Shown here: positions 1 to 12,719 of the stretch, piece after piece
Layout of the letters: the number at the start of each line of letters is the position of its first letter
Numbering within the stretch: position 1 is the first letter of the stretch
Assembly (NCBI RefSeq): GCF_002078875.1
Contig: NC_034420.1
Location: 4,649,814-4,713,813, forward strand
From: Numida meleagris
Lineage: Eukaryota > Chordata > Aves > Galliformes > Numididae
Direction of reading: 5' to 3'
DNA length: 64,000 bases
Position numbers and translations under genes: made by a program
Notes under the pieces: generated by a model
The model's input: only the letters and a program-made list of their open reading frames with translations
Database searches by the model: none
Told to the model about the DNA's origin: nothing

Positions 1-3000
1 CAATTTTTATCTCCTGCAATCCAACTGCAAAAGCACATCCGCTAGAATAAATGAAACCCCTCAGGTTTAGACCGAAGAATTACCCAGAATATTTGTGCTA
101 GGGCTTCCAAATTTCGATTCACTAAACCAATCGGTGATACCACGCAGTGTTAAACGCTGTCTTTTTTCTTCCCTCGTGATGCAAGGGCATCCATTCTCAG
201 TTCAGGGGAGCATTTGCCTGCTATATCTTCCAATGGAAAGCTGATTTATGATCTCCTAACACCATGGGACAGAATAAGTAAGAGAGAATTAATGTAATGG
301 AGACTGTGGTAAATTTTCTTTAAAAATACCCCCCGGGGAAAATTCCCTGCCTCTGGAAGAGACAGCGCACAGCAAATACTAGGTTTAACCAGCAAGGCAA
401 AAAATCTTCTCAAAATACACACAGTGAAGTAGTACCTAAACTTTATTTATTACCACAGTGACAAAATTAATTTTGATTCACATTAAACACCATAATTGTC
501 ACTGACTTCTGAAGTCTTATTCCTGCTTATAACTTAAGAAATAGACTCCTCCAAAAATGCTGGCAAACTTTTTTTCTTCTTCCTTTAATTTTCTTTTCCT
601 CTATTTTACTTTTCATCCCTAAATTGTGAGAGTCCTCCTTCATTCGCCACAGTTGTGTCTCTTAAAGCTTACCTTGCCTATTTCTCGGGCTATTTTTTCT
701 TCTTCCCCCAATCTAGCAATGTCAGATTTCTTTATTAAATATATTATATTAATAAAGCTGTCAAAATGCTTGAACATGAGTAACTCCTATGTTAATAAAA
801 CCTACTAAAAGCACGCCTTTGACTTCACCTTCATCTTTTCAAATTCTATTTTGTAACAACAAATAAAGTACTCTAAACCTTATTTCTAAATGGCTATTAC
901 ATTTCTGTGATGGATATAGGCAATATGTATTTGCTAGTAACACCAAGAAATTAGATGAAGGTGAGACACATGGAATTAACCAAAGTAAAATTCTCTCTTG
1001 TGGTGGATGGCTTAAAGCTTTACTTATCAGAAAAGTTTGCTTAGAAGCAAAATAATTTTTAATTAGTTAAGAACCCATTCTACATAAAAAAACAAATAAG
1101 GAAGAAAAAAACAACAGTAAAAATACTAACAAATGCGAATAAAAATGGACTTCTAGTCCAAGTGCAAACAGAACATTTTTTTCTTTCTTCTGCTCACAAT
1201 AGTATTCAGTCCCCTAAGCAATTCACTTCATCTTTCTCTCGTGAACTTTGTCTGTAAAATGGGAATGAAACCAACATAATTTATCCCAATGGCATAATAC
1301 AAGAGGTAGAGTAAGACAAAAAACAACAGAATCCAAATGTCTCATAATTATTTAAATAGGATTTGGTGCATCAGGGTGATACATATAATATCAGCTTTTA
1401 TTCTCTTCAGGAAAAACTATGAATAACTTAAAAGACGTATTTTTCACTCTTAAGCATTTAACAGAGTCTTCATCTTTTCCCATCTTGTATCATTTTCAGC
1501 AACACAAAAGATGAAGTAAATGCATTTCAAGCTTTTATCTTAGACTTTACATCCTGGGTAACTTTTCTCATTTACCACCTTTCACTGCAAATTAACATGC
1601 ATATCAAGACAAGTTCATTATTATCTGGAGGCTTATTAAAAAAAAAAGAATTGCACCTCAAAGTGCCCTGTATTATCTACTGGTTACCGAAATCAGTACT
1701 GGGTAATTTTATAGTTCACAATGATTAGTTTGCTTTTCTTCCTTTCTAATCAAAAAGCTCCAAAAATAAAATATGCATCTTGAGTAAATAAATGATCATT
1801 GTCAAAAAGTACCATCACATTTGTTTCCCAAAGGTAAGAATGCTGTCTAGATAAAATAAATATAACTATATAAATAAAACTAGGATATGATTGCATTTTA
1901 GTGCTTCTAAATACAGTACTCTGGGGAGCTGCAGCTGAAAAATGACTCTTAGCATGTAACAGTCCTAATTCAGAGTAAAATGACAGGCGTAACTTACAAA
2001 TCTATTTTAAAAATCCATTATTAATAAATTTCAAATGTTTGTAGGCAACATATGAGAATAATACATTACATTCTTCTGGAACAAATAAAACAAAGCTTAG
2101 CATATGATAGACCTGCTAACAGAAAGTCAGCAGAGTGACAGTTGCTTTGTATGCAGTCCTCATACATAAGAGTACAATAAGCAGTGTTTAAGTACATTGC
2201 AAACAAGGTGGCCACACAGCCACAAAATCATTGTAAGCAATTATTAATAATGTGATATTAAAAACTGTAAGCATTAGAATGAACATTTCATACAGTGTTC
2301 TCATACATGCTGTAGATTTCAATTATTAAAAGTTTTTAAAAAGAGGGGGGTTGGGGAGAGAAAGAAGGGTTATGTCTACCTTGCCTACCTACAGGCCCTG
2401 CAGCAGTAGTGTACCTCAAGCTCAGGTAACGCTTAGTCGTATCTATCCTCTGAAATAAATATGCAATGACCAGGAAGGTGAAATCATCATAGCTACTTCA
2501 TAATATTTTTGCATTTCGTTTGATGCCTCAAATATTCTGCAGTATGCACTGTTTGTTGACAACAACTGAAAAAACACATGGCGTGTGTGAAACACTTGAT
2601 TATGTTCATCACTGGCACATTCCTCCTAAATTCCTATTTAATGATCTAATTAATTCACAGTTAACAAGGAAAGACTTTACTCAGTACTATTTGTTGGGCA
2701 GAACTGCCTTCCAAGATGCCAGCAGCAGCCCCACGACCCAGGTCAAGGCTCCCTGCCACTCACAGCCACAAAACCATGCTGCCTGGTGACCCTGGGCAGG
2801 GAGCTCGTTGTGCCCCTCTCCTTTCTCAGATAAGGATTTCGGGTTCCTGCCTGTAAACGCCCTCTCATGCTTACAGGCAAAGCCTGCTAAGTTAAAAACT
2901 ATGTTCTATTATGCAAATCATATATTTAACATACAATTACTTTGCAGTCTTGCACATTAGGTATCCAAAATAGATAGGGCTATATAGAGCTTCTGTCTCT

Positions 3001-3888
3001 CAAGAGCTGATACAGTATTTATGCTTGCAGCCTAAATACCTCTTAAAGACACAGAAAAAAACCGCACCAAAACAAAGTAAAACACGTGTTGAGATAAAAC
3101 TATTTTCTGAGACAACAGGAAAAGGATAATATTTATGACAAATGTACCCACCAGTCGATGCTCAGCCAGTCTCCTAAGCAGCGGAAGAGAACAAGATGAA
3201 CCTCCACTCCCTTTAAAACTCCTTACACATGATGTCGTATGGTAAGGAATATCTCTTCAGCCAGTTTAAGTCAGCTGTCCTAATTCAGTTCCCTCCCTGC
3301 TCCTTGAGCCTTTCGCTGTGAACGGCCTTGGCTCTGTACAGCACTGCCCAGCAGCAACTGTAAATATCAGCGTGTTATCAACACTGTTTTTCTCCTAGAA
3401 TCAGACACTCTGAAGAAAACAATTCTGTACCAGCTGAAACTAAGACAACACCCTGTTTATTTATTTATTTTGCAAATTAACACAGACAACTTAATAGTGC
3501 TAGCAGCAAGATCATTTGGGAAAGCTCATTAGCTCTTCTTACACTGGACATTTGCACACTGAAGAAAAAAGGAAGGAAATGTGCGTTCTCCCTTTTCACA
3601 GTATGTCCCTTCACTTCTGCTGAATCTGCTGAGAATGACAGGGACAAGACTGGACAGTGTGGGCAGTGGGAGCTAAAAACAGTTCAGTCACATCACCTTC
3701 AGGTAAATAAGCCAACCACACACATTTCAGCCATCCCTATGCCTCAATTTTATTATCTAGAAAAAACAGAGGAAGGAGGAGTATGATCATCTATTTTATC
3801 TTTCATCACCACCCTTAACCTTTTCCAGAGTGGTCCACAGAAACCTCTGGGAAGAGCCGTGCTCCTGCCCTTATCCTGACACTGCCAG
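1..3888. other. TENM2 intron sequence (downstream of the start exon), no gene seen
   Basis: AT-rich unique-looking sequence with short poly-A runs, for example near 1637. A more GC-rich patch at about 2700-2880 holds an open frame of 89 codons (2520-2789) with no recognisable protein features, and a 9-bp inverted repeat at 2848-2879. No exon of TENM2 or of another gene was recognised. Confidence 0.6.
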
Positions 3889-4037
3889 GTAACATTCCCT
3901 GGAGGCGTTCAAGGCCAGGTTGGAAGGAGCCTTGGGCAGCTTGATCTAGTGGCCGGCAACTCTGCTCGCAGCAGAGGAGTTGAAACTCGATGATGTTTAA
4001 GATCTCTTCCAACCTAAGCCATTCTATGATTCTCTGA
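3889..4037 (+). mobile_element. CR1 retrotransposon fragment, 3' end
   Basis: The stretch from CTGGAGGCGTTCAAGGCCAG through to the terminal CCATTCTATGATTCTCTGA matches the 3' UTR and octamer tail of chicken CR1 non-LTR elements. It is a short copy, truncated at its 5' end as usual for CR1. The left boundary is approximate, because weaker similarity may extend to about 3825. It lies in the intron, in the antisense orientation to TENM2. Confidence 0.88.
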
Positions 4038-6373
4038 AAATTTACCTTGCCTTTTCAACACTGAAGAGATTGCCACTTTGTTTAGCTTCACTAAAAAGTT
4101 TTGTTTTTTTTTTTTGCTGAGATTTTAAAAGCTGCTATTAGCAAGCATCATTTTGCACCAGTTACACGTCCTTAAGGAAGGACATCTAGCAGGAGAAAAT
4201 CACGAAATATTGTTGAAAGGGAAAATGAAAGCACACAAAACTATTGAAATATTTTGCCAAGAATCAAAAGATTCTTACAAAGAATTCCTTGAGAGAAAAA
4301 AGAATTAGAAAATTTGACAGACACTCTACCACCTGCATACCCAAAAATATCTTCAGATTTTTGCAGAAACATAAAACTTCATGCATAACAGGCTCCTTGA
4401 CAGTAACACAAGAAGCCACTTTGTACAAGTGCCCTCTCCTCTCATCAGCATTTCAGATTATGCTGTATGTTAATTTACAAGTTCAAGTCATCAGAAATTT
4501 AATATAGTCCATACAAAGATGTTTTTAAGTGTAACATGAAGAAGTTAAGTGATAAGGACACACAATTTGCCCTCCTGCACAACAGGGCCTGGTTACTTTA
4601 GCTGCTCAACCTGCTAGCAGCTTCTTCTGATCATTTGTCTGTTTGGTTTCATGGCTTCCAAAGATCACAGACAGAATTAAATCTGAATATTCACTTCCTG
4701 GAGCTGCTGACTATAGAAAAATGTCTTTAAATAGAAAGGCTGCAGGAGGGTAAAGTTTGTGGAGATATTTTAGCTCAACTTCTCCTTCTGTCTTGAAAGG
4801 TAGAGCGAGAAAGGCCTTTTAGATATCACCTCTTTGAGGAGAATTTCTCTTACAGGAGTAAACAATAAATAAGGTATTTAATTTAAACATCTCATTACGT
4901 ATAAATCAGATAAACTAAACAACTGGCATTTTTTCAGGTATAAAGGTAGCTCTAAATCAATAATATTGTTGTACTTAACATAGTTTTCAAACATGATAGG
5001 TACCATATATTTATTAACTAAATAAAAAGCACGAGATGCCTTGCAACACAGTCATTTGAACTCCAGAGGAACAAATTTTAATTCCTATTCTGAAAATAGC
5101 TCTGTATACTTGTCCAAGGGCTTAATTTATTCAATTGTTTGGTGGAAACCTACTATGCATTTTGGTAACAGCAAATTTTTTTTATGTTACCCTATTTTCT
5201 CTCTTGCAGAGCGTTAACCTAAGTTACACGAAGAGGATGCAAGGCAAATTTCTCTCAGCTTGAGCTATTCATTTAATGCTAACACATTCCTCGTGTGAAA
5301 GCAATTAAACGCGTCTGTCTTGTGCCTGACAAATATTGTTACTACTCTAATTTCTCTATTATTTGGAAGATAATGCAGTTTACAAAGAAAAAGAGGCAGA
5401 AAAAGAGTATCAACTTCACCCTCTTAAACTAAAGTTTAAACAATGAGAATACAAAAATAACTATGCTGGTATAATTAAAGTACCTTTTATAGCAGCAATC
5501 AAAACCACTCTGTGTTAGGAAAAAACTTCAGAGAAACAAATCTGAATTTAAATTAAATGCCTGGTCTCATAATCCACAACTCCTCAGCTGATCAGCTGAG
5601 CAAATTGATACTTTAGATCCAACAACTGTATCAGTATTATTAAACAATATTTGTGTATTTTACAACACAATATTACAACTGTGAAAATCACTTTCTAATT
5701 TTGGGTTTCCTTAATGGGCCGAGTAATTTTACTTATTCTAAGTAGCTCCTACACAAAGATCTCATGATCTGCACATAATCATCATGTTTTGGAATTCCAG
5801 AATTTCTGTTTCATAAATATCACACAGGCATGGTAAGAGGAGAGGTTATTTTATTTTAAGAAGTGATTACGTTTTCCTTAAACTGAGTACTAGCTTACTC
5901 AGCAGTAAATGAGACATAAATGAACAGTAAATTAGATAAATCCTATCCAATTCTGCTCTTGCAAACTGTAGAAATAGTAAGTAAACACGAAAATTTGTTA
6001 ACATAAACCTGTTGATATCCACAAAAAATACCACCTAGAGAACCTATTTTATGGGACAGGTATACTTGGATCAAGGAATAACACCATTATTCTGTTCAAA
6101 AAATAAGGGAAGAAGATGAATTCAAGTTCCAATGAAGGACTCTGCCAGGCAGTAACAGCTTATAGGAGCTATAAAGTCAACATACAGACATAAAAAACAA
6201 AGCTGACATATTTAATAACCACAAAGCCTGCTTATTCTAAACATCCTCTCCACTATAGTCATTCTGGTTTACACAAAGCAAGAGAGCAGGTTCAGGGAAG
6301 TGCAGTATTACAAAACCTGCCTCAGTTTCTGTGCTGTTGACCTCTCAAAGTTCCCCAATACAAGATGCAGCTT
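4038..6373. other. intronic sequence, no gene seen
   Basis: AT-rich and apparently unique. The only structure noted is a perfect 18-bp palindrome at 5583-5600. An 87-codon frame at 4244-4507 has no recognisable features and is probably chance. Confidence 0.55.
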
Positions 6374-6680
6374 TCATAGAATCATAGAATGGCTTGGGTT
6401 GAAAAGGACCTCGAGGATCATCGAGTCTCAACCCCCTTGCCAAGTGCAGAGTCGCCAACCACTAGACCAGGCTGCCCAGAGCCACGTCCAGTCTGGCCTT
6501 GAATGCCTCCAGGGACGGGGCATCCACAACCTCCCTGGGCAACCTGCTCCAGTGCGTCACCACCCTCTGTGTGAAAAACTTCCTCCTAATATCTAACCTA
6601 AATCTCCCCTGTCTCAGTTTAAAACCATTCCCCCTTGTCCTATCGCTATCCACCTTCACAAACAATCAATCCCGCTTTCC
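6374..6680 (-). mobile_element. CR1 retrotransposon fragment with end of ORF2 and 3' UTR
   Basis: The plus strand starts with the inverted tail CATAGAATCATAGAATGG, so the element is on the minus strand with its 3' end at 6374. On the minus strand an open frame (6665 down to 6462) reads through the last part of CR1 ORF2, including [20 protein letters not shown] and [10 protein letters not shown], typical of the post-reverse-transcriptase C-terminus. The copy is 5' truncated. It is relatively well preserved, because this ORF2 tail is uninterrupted, which suggests a younger insertion than the one at 12.7 kb. Confidence 0.93.
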
Positions 6681-7015
6681 CAGCTTTCCACTTGGGGAAA
6701 CGTTTGTGGAAGAGAAAGAAGTTTCAGTTTCCCCTGATCACACTGAGGCTCGGTGCAACGCAAGAACACACAAAACACATCACAACATGCCATCACAGAA
6801 GTCGGATATTTTCTTTACAGATCAATTCTATTGAAGCTATCTGTGCAGTACTGGGCCTCAAAGGCAAACAGTTGCAGGAAGTGGACTTTCTTCAAAATTG
6901 TAATATATTAAGGCAGTACCTCGTCTGTGATCTGGTATCATTTACCTCAACAACACCAGAACAGCCACTGAACAGTAACAAAAGGACAAGACACGTGAAC
7001 AATGGCTGAGGTCCG
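6681..7015. other. intronic spacer between two CR1 copies, no gene seen
   Basis: About 335 bases of mixed-composition sequence. Open frames on the plus strand (starting 6499 and 6635) run out of the neighbouring CR1 and do not look like protein genes. Confidence 0.5.
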
Positions 7016-7370
7016 TGGGTTTGCTCGGCCCCGAGCAGAGCAGGCCGAGGGCAGCCCTCATGGCGGCTGCAGCTCCTCACAGGGAGCGGAGGGCAGCGCT
7101 GAGCTCTGCTCCCTGTGACAGCGACAGGGCCCGAGGGAACGGGGTGGGGCTGCGTCAGGGGAGGGGCAGCTGGGGGTGAGGGAAAGGCTCTTCCCCACAG
7201 GGCAGTGGGCACGACCTTGGACTGCTCAAGATGCATTTGGGCAATGCACTCCAACACTGGGTTTGGATTTTGGGTAGTGCTGTGTGGAGACAGGAGTGTC
7301 GAGGATCCTCTAGACACTCGAGGATCCTCATGGGTCCCTTTCAACTTGGGATATTCGGCGATCCTATGAG
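7016..7370 (+). mobile_element. CR1 retrotransposon fragment (GC-rich subfamily), 3' end
   Basis: GC-rich sequence (CTCATGGCGGCTGCAGCTCC, then GACAGGGCCCGAGGGAACGG, later GGGTCCCTTTCAACTTGGGA) matches the ORF2 end and 3' UTR of a CR1 subfamily. It ends in GATCCTATGA. Compared with my memory of the consensus, it has lost a segment of about 40 bp near 7190 and carries a 19-bp internal duplication at 7299-7329. Frames on both strands here (84 codons plus, 172 codons minus) are shadows of the repeat, not genes. Confidence 0.85.
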
Positions 7371-10300
7371 AAGCTTCATTACAGTTTTTTAATAGTAAAA
7401 ATAAGCACAAAGGTTTATTTTACTTATGAAATGGTCGAGAAATGGGCAAACAGATGAGAAATTGTTACACTAAGTCAACAAGAGAGAATCACATAAATGA
7501 AGTACTGAAGACATCTAAAATACAATCTGTTGTGTACACACTGATTTCAGAGAGCAAATAACATCTCATTTTTCTGTTCTGTGTTCTGGTCAAATCTTCC
7601 ACTTTCAAACTCCCCTAACGACAAGTACATGCTTTTAGTCCTCTACGAAAACAAAATGATATAATTTAAAATCCCTCAAATCGAATGTTCTTCCTTCAAA
7701 TTAGAATGCTGCTAGATCTGTAGGCAGTCTTATAAACCACTTTAACCTTATTTTAATTTTTCATTACACAATTTATAACTCTTCATTATCTTTGGATAAG
7801 ACATAGCATTACAACTGTGATCCATCATTTCTCATTTTATTAATTAACCATAAACTCAGTGCTGGAAGCAGATATTGGTAATAATATCTCATTTTATTTT
7901 TATATTCGCTCAAAAATAGAAACTTAAAAACACATCTAATTTAGAAGCAAACCTAGTATGAGTGCACACATTTAGTTGCCTATCTATATACAAAAATTTA
8001 CTTACTGTAATGAGTAACAAATTTAGCACTTGTTAAAAACTAAAACCCAAACCCGCAGAACAAGAAACCATCTAATATTATACCACCTCAGCTCCTTTTT
8101 AAGATTACTTAAGGAAGAATTATGTCCAGATTTCATGTAGTAAACTTGCAGTATACTGTGAATAATGTTATTACTGATAGACACTAGGCAGAGTTTTAGC
8201 TTTGCTTCAGTACTGTTCAAACACTTCAGTTAAGGATACAAACACTACGACAGATAATTGAATGATGTAATGAAATTAAATGGAATGCTACTGAAAGATT
8301 TTTTTTTGTCTTGAACTGAGTAAAATGTCTTGTAATATTATTTTGATAATATGATATTGTATTGATAATACTTAAAATTTCAGCTTAAACTGTCATCTTT
8401 AAAACATGGAATTCAACCAGAAGTAAATTTAAAAAGCAAGACTACGATGCTAGGGCACATACAACAGGCATGATCATATACTTGAGGGAAATGAAACTCA
8501 TGAAATTTGTTCTACAAGATGGTCTTTTGTTAAGCTTCTGGCTTAAGTACCAAAACCTAAAATACTGATAATTTTCTTTCTGATACACTATTTTTTTTTT
8601 TGTGATTAATATACTTATGAAGACAAACTGAAATGCGTTACTACGCAGCTTAGCACTTAACATTTCATATAGGCAAATTCTGAGCTTGTTTTTAGCTAGC
8701 AGTAATCATAGAACTTGCTAATTTCCAAGTAAAAACAGATCCAATTATATTCTTTTCCATATGTAATAATGAAAAAAACCTACTGATAGTGGATATTTGT
8801 TTACTTTTTTTTTTTAACATTAGACATTTCATACTTGGTGGAACTGTTAATTAACAAATGAACAAACACCAGCTATAGCTTTTGAAAACATTCAGTTGTA
8901 GCAAGGAAAACAGAGCTAACCAGCATTGTAGAATACAACAGTAATTATATATATATGTAATAGAACATAACTATAAACAAGACAACAAAAGCAAGGCAGT
9001 TTTGTCAGGAATATTGTCAAATGTCACATTCAATTCATAATATGCAGTTTTTGACCAACGTTTAGAAAATAGCCTAGATATTAACTACCATGTTTTCCCT
9101 GACATTCCTTAAGCAGGTAATTCCTCTCTCCATTTTCTAGACTTCCACAAATTCAGCTAAAACTAAATCTCTTATCTCCTTTTTCCCTGCATTAACATCT
9201 TATTTTTGTATTTTCCTGCATGAGCTTTCTGTAACATTTTTTGACAAGGTTCAATCACATACAAATATCTGAGACCAATTCCATATCATGTATAAGAAAC
9301 AGCATTCCTCAGAAAGGCTTTTTTCTAAATAGTTTTAAAAGATATCTTTTGATTTTGAACTGAACAGGATGTAGGGTTTGCCACCAGAGGATGAGTAGGA
9401 ACCACAAGCATCTTCAACCCAAATATTCTTAAGGAAATGTAAGCAAGTAATTACAAATAAAACTGCTTACATTCATGCAACTTGTTTGGCAACAGCAGTA
9501 CACCATAAGGAAAGCTGCTACAATTCATAACAGCATCTTGTAATAAAACAGCTTTATGCATCCCTCCCAAACTGTTTAGTGCTCAAATCTCATCAGATGG
9601 CTGAGTAAGCATTACACTTTGGGACAGTAAATCTCTGTTTCCAATATGGTCTACATTCACAGACATGTACTTTTGCATTCACTGTAAGATGCTTCCAGCT
9701 AAGCAGACATAAAAAATAGCAATATATGAAAATATCTACATGCTATTTTGCCTAGTCAGTTATCTAGACCGAAAAAAAAAAAAAAAAACATTAGGAACCT
9801 TGAAGGACCAGCAGCTCAATAGAAATTCACTGCTGTGAGAAACAGCTGATTTGATATTTGGATTTATAAACATGGAAGAATATGAAAGGGATATCTTTAT
9901 ACATGTCACTGTCACCATACACGTCTTTATCCACATAACCGAGGCATATATAGGATTGCTATGATATGTTTTGCATGTTTTAGAGAAAAACAAAAAAATA
10001 GGAAAGAGCTTAGTGAAGAACAGCGAATCTGATTTCATGACCAAAGATGATACTTTACAAGCAGATGTTTAAAAAGCTCTATCTGTTCATATGTATAGAT
10101 AGACAGACAGAGTTCATAGAACAGAAGACTGACTCAACTGCAGCATCTAATTGAATCTGTAAGGAAAGAACACTGGTATTATGAATGTTCCAATAAAACA
10201 GAAAAAGACTACATGTTATTTAATGTCTAGCAACTGAAACCTGTTTCCAGAATCAAAGGAGAAGCTAGCTTCTGATTTTAACATGGAGTAAGACTTCCCG

Positions 10301-12719
10301 CAGAAACTTCACGCCACTGGAAACTGGATTTTCTATCTATTGTTGTTTTCAAGACTCCTGAATGCACTTCATTCAAGGATTACTGGGATCAATGTGGTAA
10401 TAAACTTATGAAAATTAATGAGTTACTACATAAAGCTAGGTAACAAAGACGTTTTGGTCTTAAACTTTTTAAATCCAGAGAAAAATAACTTAGTAAAGAG
10501 ACCACATAAAACATACTGGACTCTGTTTAACAAGTTATATTTGATTCCCATTTTATTTTCTCCTAATTTTGATTCCCATGAATGAATTTGTCTTCAGCAT
10601 TTTCAGCATTTTGACCCAGTTCCAAAACATACACAATACTCTAAAAAAGAAACAAGTTTTTGCTGTTTTTTTTTTTTTCCTCCCTTATGCTTTTCTCACC
10701 AAGTACTTGTATGTATTTGTGTCCAGTCACAATATTCCAAAGGCTTCTAAAATATCTTAACCCTCCTGAGGTGTCAGGAGAACAAACAGGAATAAGAAAA
10801 TAAATATAAACATAGTAATCATCATGGCAGACCAACTGGTGGTACCCTGAGTCTAGAATTTAATCCTTTACTAAAGTAATAGATTTTAAAAGAATGTTGG
10901 GAAAAAAAATAACAATTACAAAATAAACATCTAAAATCTGTTCCTGTTGCATTTGAGCTTGAAACTGACTCGTGCATCAGAACAGCGCTTAACCCATCTT
11001 CTACATGCTCCAAAAATACATACTTGTAAAATCCTTTCCTTACTTTCCTTAAGATGTTGACCTAAAAACATCTGATAGCAGGGTGTTTAACAATCAAAAA
11101 TCCAAAATAAACTTCTTTCGTCAGTTTTAATTTTTCAGATTTCCAGTTCATTTAAATATTCCTTTCTTCATCTCTTGTGAAGAAGGATGAGGAAGATGTA
11201 GGGTCCAATTTCTCTATGCTGGAAAACAAGCTTTAGAGGCGTTCCCAAATTTCTGTGGCAAAACAAACCCCAATACTTGTGCAAATTCTGGTCTGAATAA
11301 CTTGAAAGGACAAATTTTCTGGTACACGCTTAGGATGTAGTGACAAAGACGCCCAACTCCCACCCAAATCAAGTCTAAAAGCTTTTTAAGCCTGAGATAC
11401 TCATGGTAGTATGTACAATTCCTTTCACTGGTTAGAGAACATTCAAAAACAATCAGTCTCTACACCAGCTTTTACTGGAAAACGCGCCCTAAAAATATCT
11501 GTGTTTAACTGCAGATCCTTCTGAAGACAAGAACCCTTGAAGGTGGAATATTTGCAGAATGTATGCAAATTAGCCATTTTTATTACCAGAATGAATCAAG
11601 AAATAATATCATTAAGTATTTTCATTTAGAGTATCTTATTTTGAGAAGTACATATTTTTTAATAGCCTTAGAGTAAATTATTCCTTTTACAATGCATTTA
11701 AATATGAGAAAGAGCATCCACATGGATGTGCCTAATAAATGTGCCTAGGAACTGCTTTAAAGAGAGACAGTGTGTATATGAATAAGGGTAGAAGGACTTA
11801 TAAGTTCAAAAATTATTACTTCCACTATCCAAGGTCTTAGAATTCTATTACACACTTAAACAAAAAAGATTAGGAGAAAGAAGTATACAAAGAATATTTT
11901 TTTCCAGCATTCAAAGGCATTAGTCTTACAGGGAGCAAACCCTACTCTTCTATATTGAAGTACAAGATCTTGCTGCTTGATACAAATTCATTAACTATAA
12001 AACATTGGAAGTATTTCTCCTCTATGCATTGAAATGCTTGTAAATAGACCTTTGAAAGAAAATAGTTACCGAGGATGCTTTAGATTAAACTTACAGCTTC
12101 TAAAATTTTACTTCATTGACAGAATGTACTAAATTAATTGTTATTCTATTTATTCCTTTCTTTATTTTAAGCACTAGCACTTTTTTACCTAGGTTACATC
12201 ATGTTCACTTAGTAACTGTAAATAGTTTAAATAATATAAATAAGTAGAAGGTAGTTTAACAATCATCAGCTAATGAGGAGTCCAATGCTGTAGCAGTAAA
12301 ACAGCAAAAGCTCTTTTAGAAAGCCAAGCGTTTAGATTTTCTAATTTAAACAGTAAACAAATGCTGATTTTTAATAACGATCACTAGAGAAAAATTGCCA
12401 AGAATAAAAAATTATTCCCTGAAACTGTGTGGATACACATAATATTATGTCTAATATTACATCTAGCTGTTCATTGTTTATTCTACAAATACATATTAAT
12501 ATTAGAATAGCACTCTTTTTTTCAGCACTGGTCATATTAATTACTGGGAGTCCTCTGTCAGCAGCATAGTTTTGCAATGAAAAGTTTCAGAAGATTATAT
12601 TTTATTATACTCCATCTTTATTATGCTCACTCAGAGTGAGAATCCTGGTAATACTTTAATTGATTACACTGTATATTTAACTTGTTGGTTGATTACAGTC
12701 TTTCCACAGAAATGAATTT
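7371..12719. other. intronic sequence, no gene seen
   Basis: More than 5 kb of AT-rich sequence with poly-A/T runs (A-run at 9772-9788, T-run near 10667) and short TA-rich patches near 8946. Open frames are at most 94 codons, low in complexity and without recognisable domains. No repeat family was identified, although very old repeats cannot be excluded. Confidence 0.55.

Noticed and set aside
7299..7329. Resemblance to a cloning polylinker (XhoI/BamHI/XbaI-like sites) suggesting vector contamination
   Set aside because: The sequence sits in the middle of a CR1 tail whose consensus already contains a similar segment, and CR1 sequence continues on both sides. A duplication inside CR1 explains it better.
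6892..7410. 172-codon minus-strand ORF
   Set aside because: It is mostly the antisense reading of the GC-rich CR1 copy at 7016-7370, where stop codons are rare.
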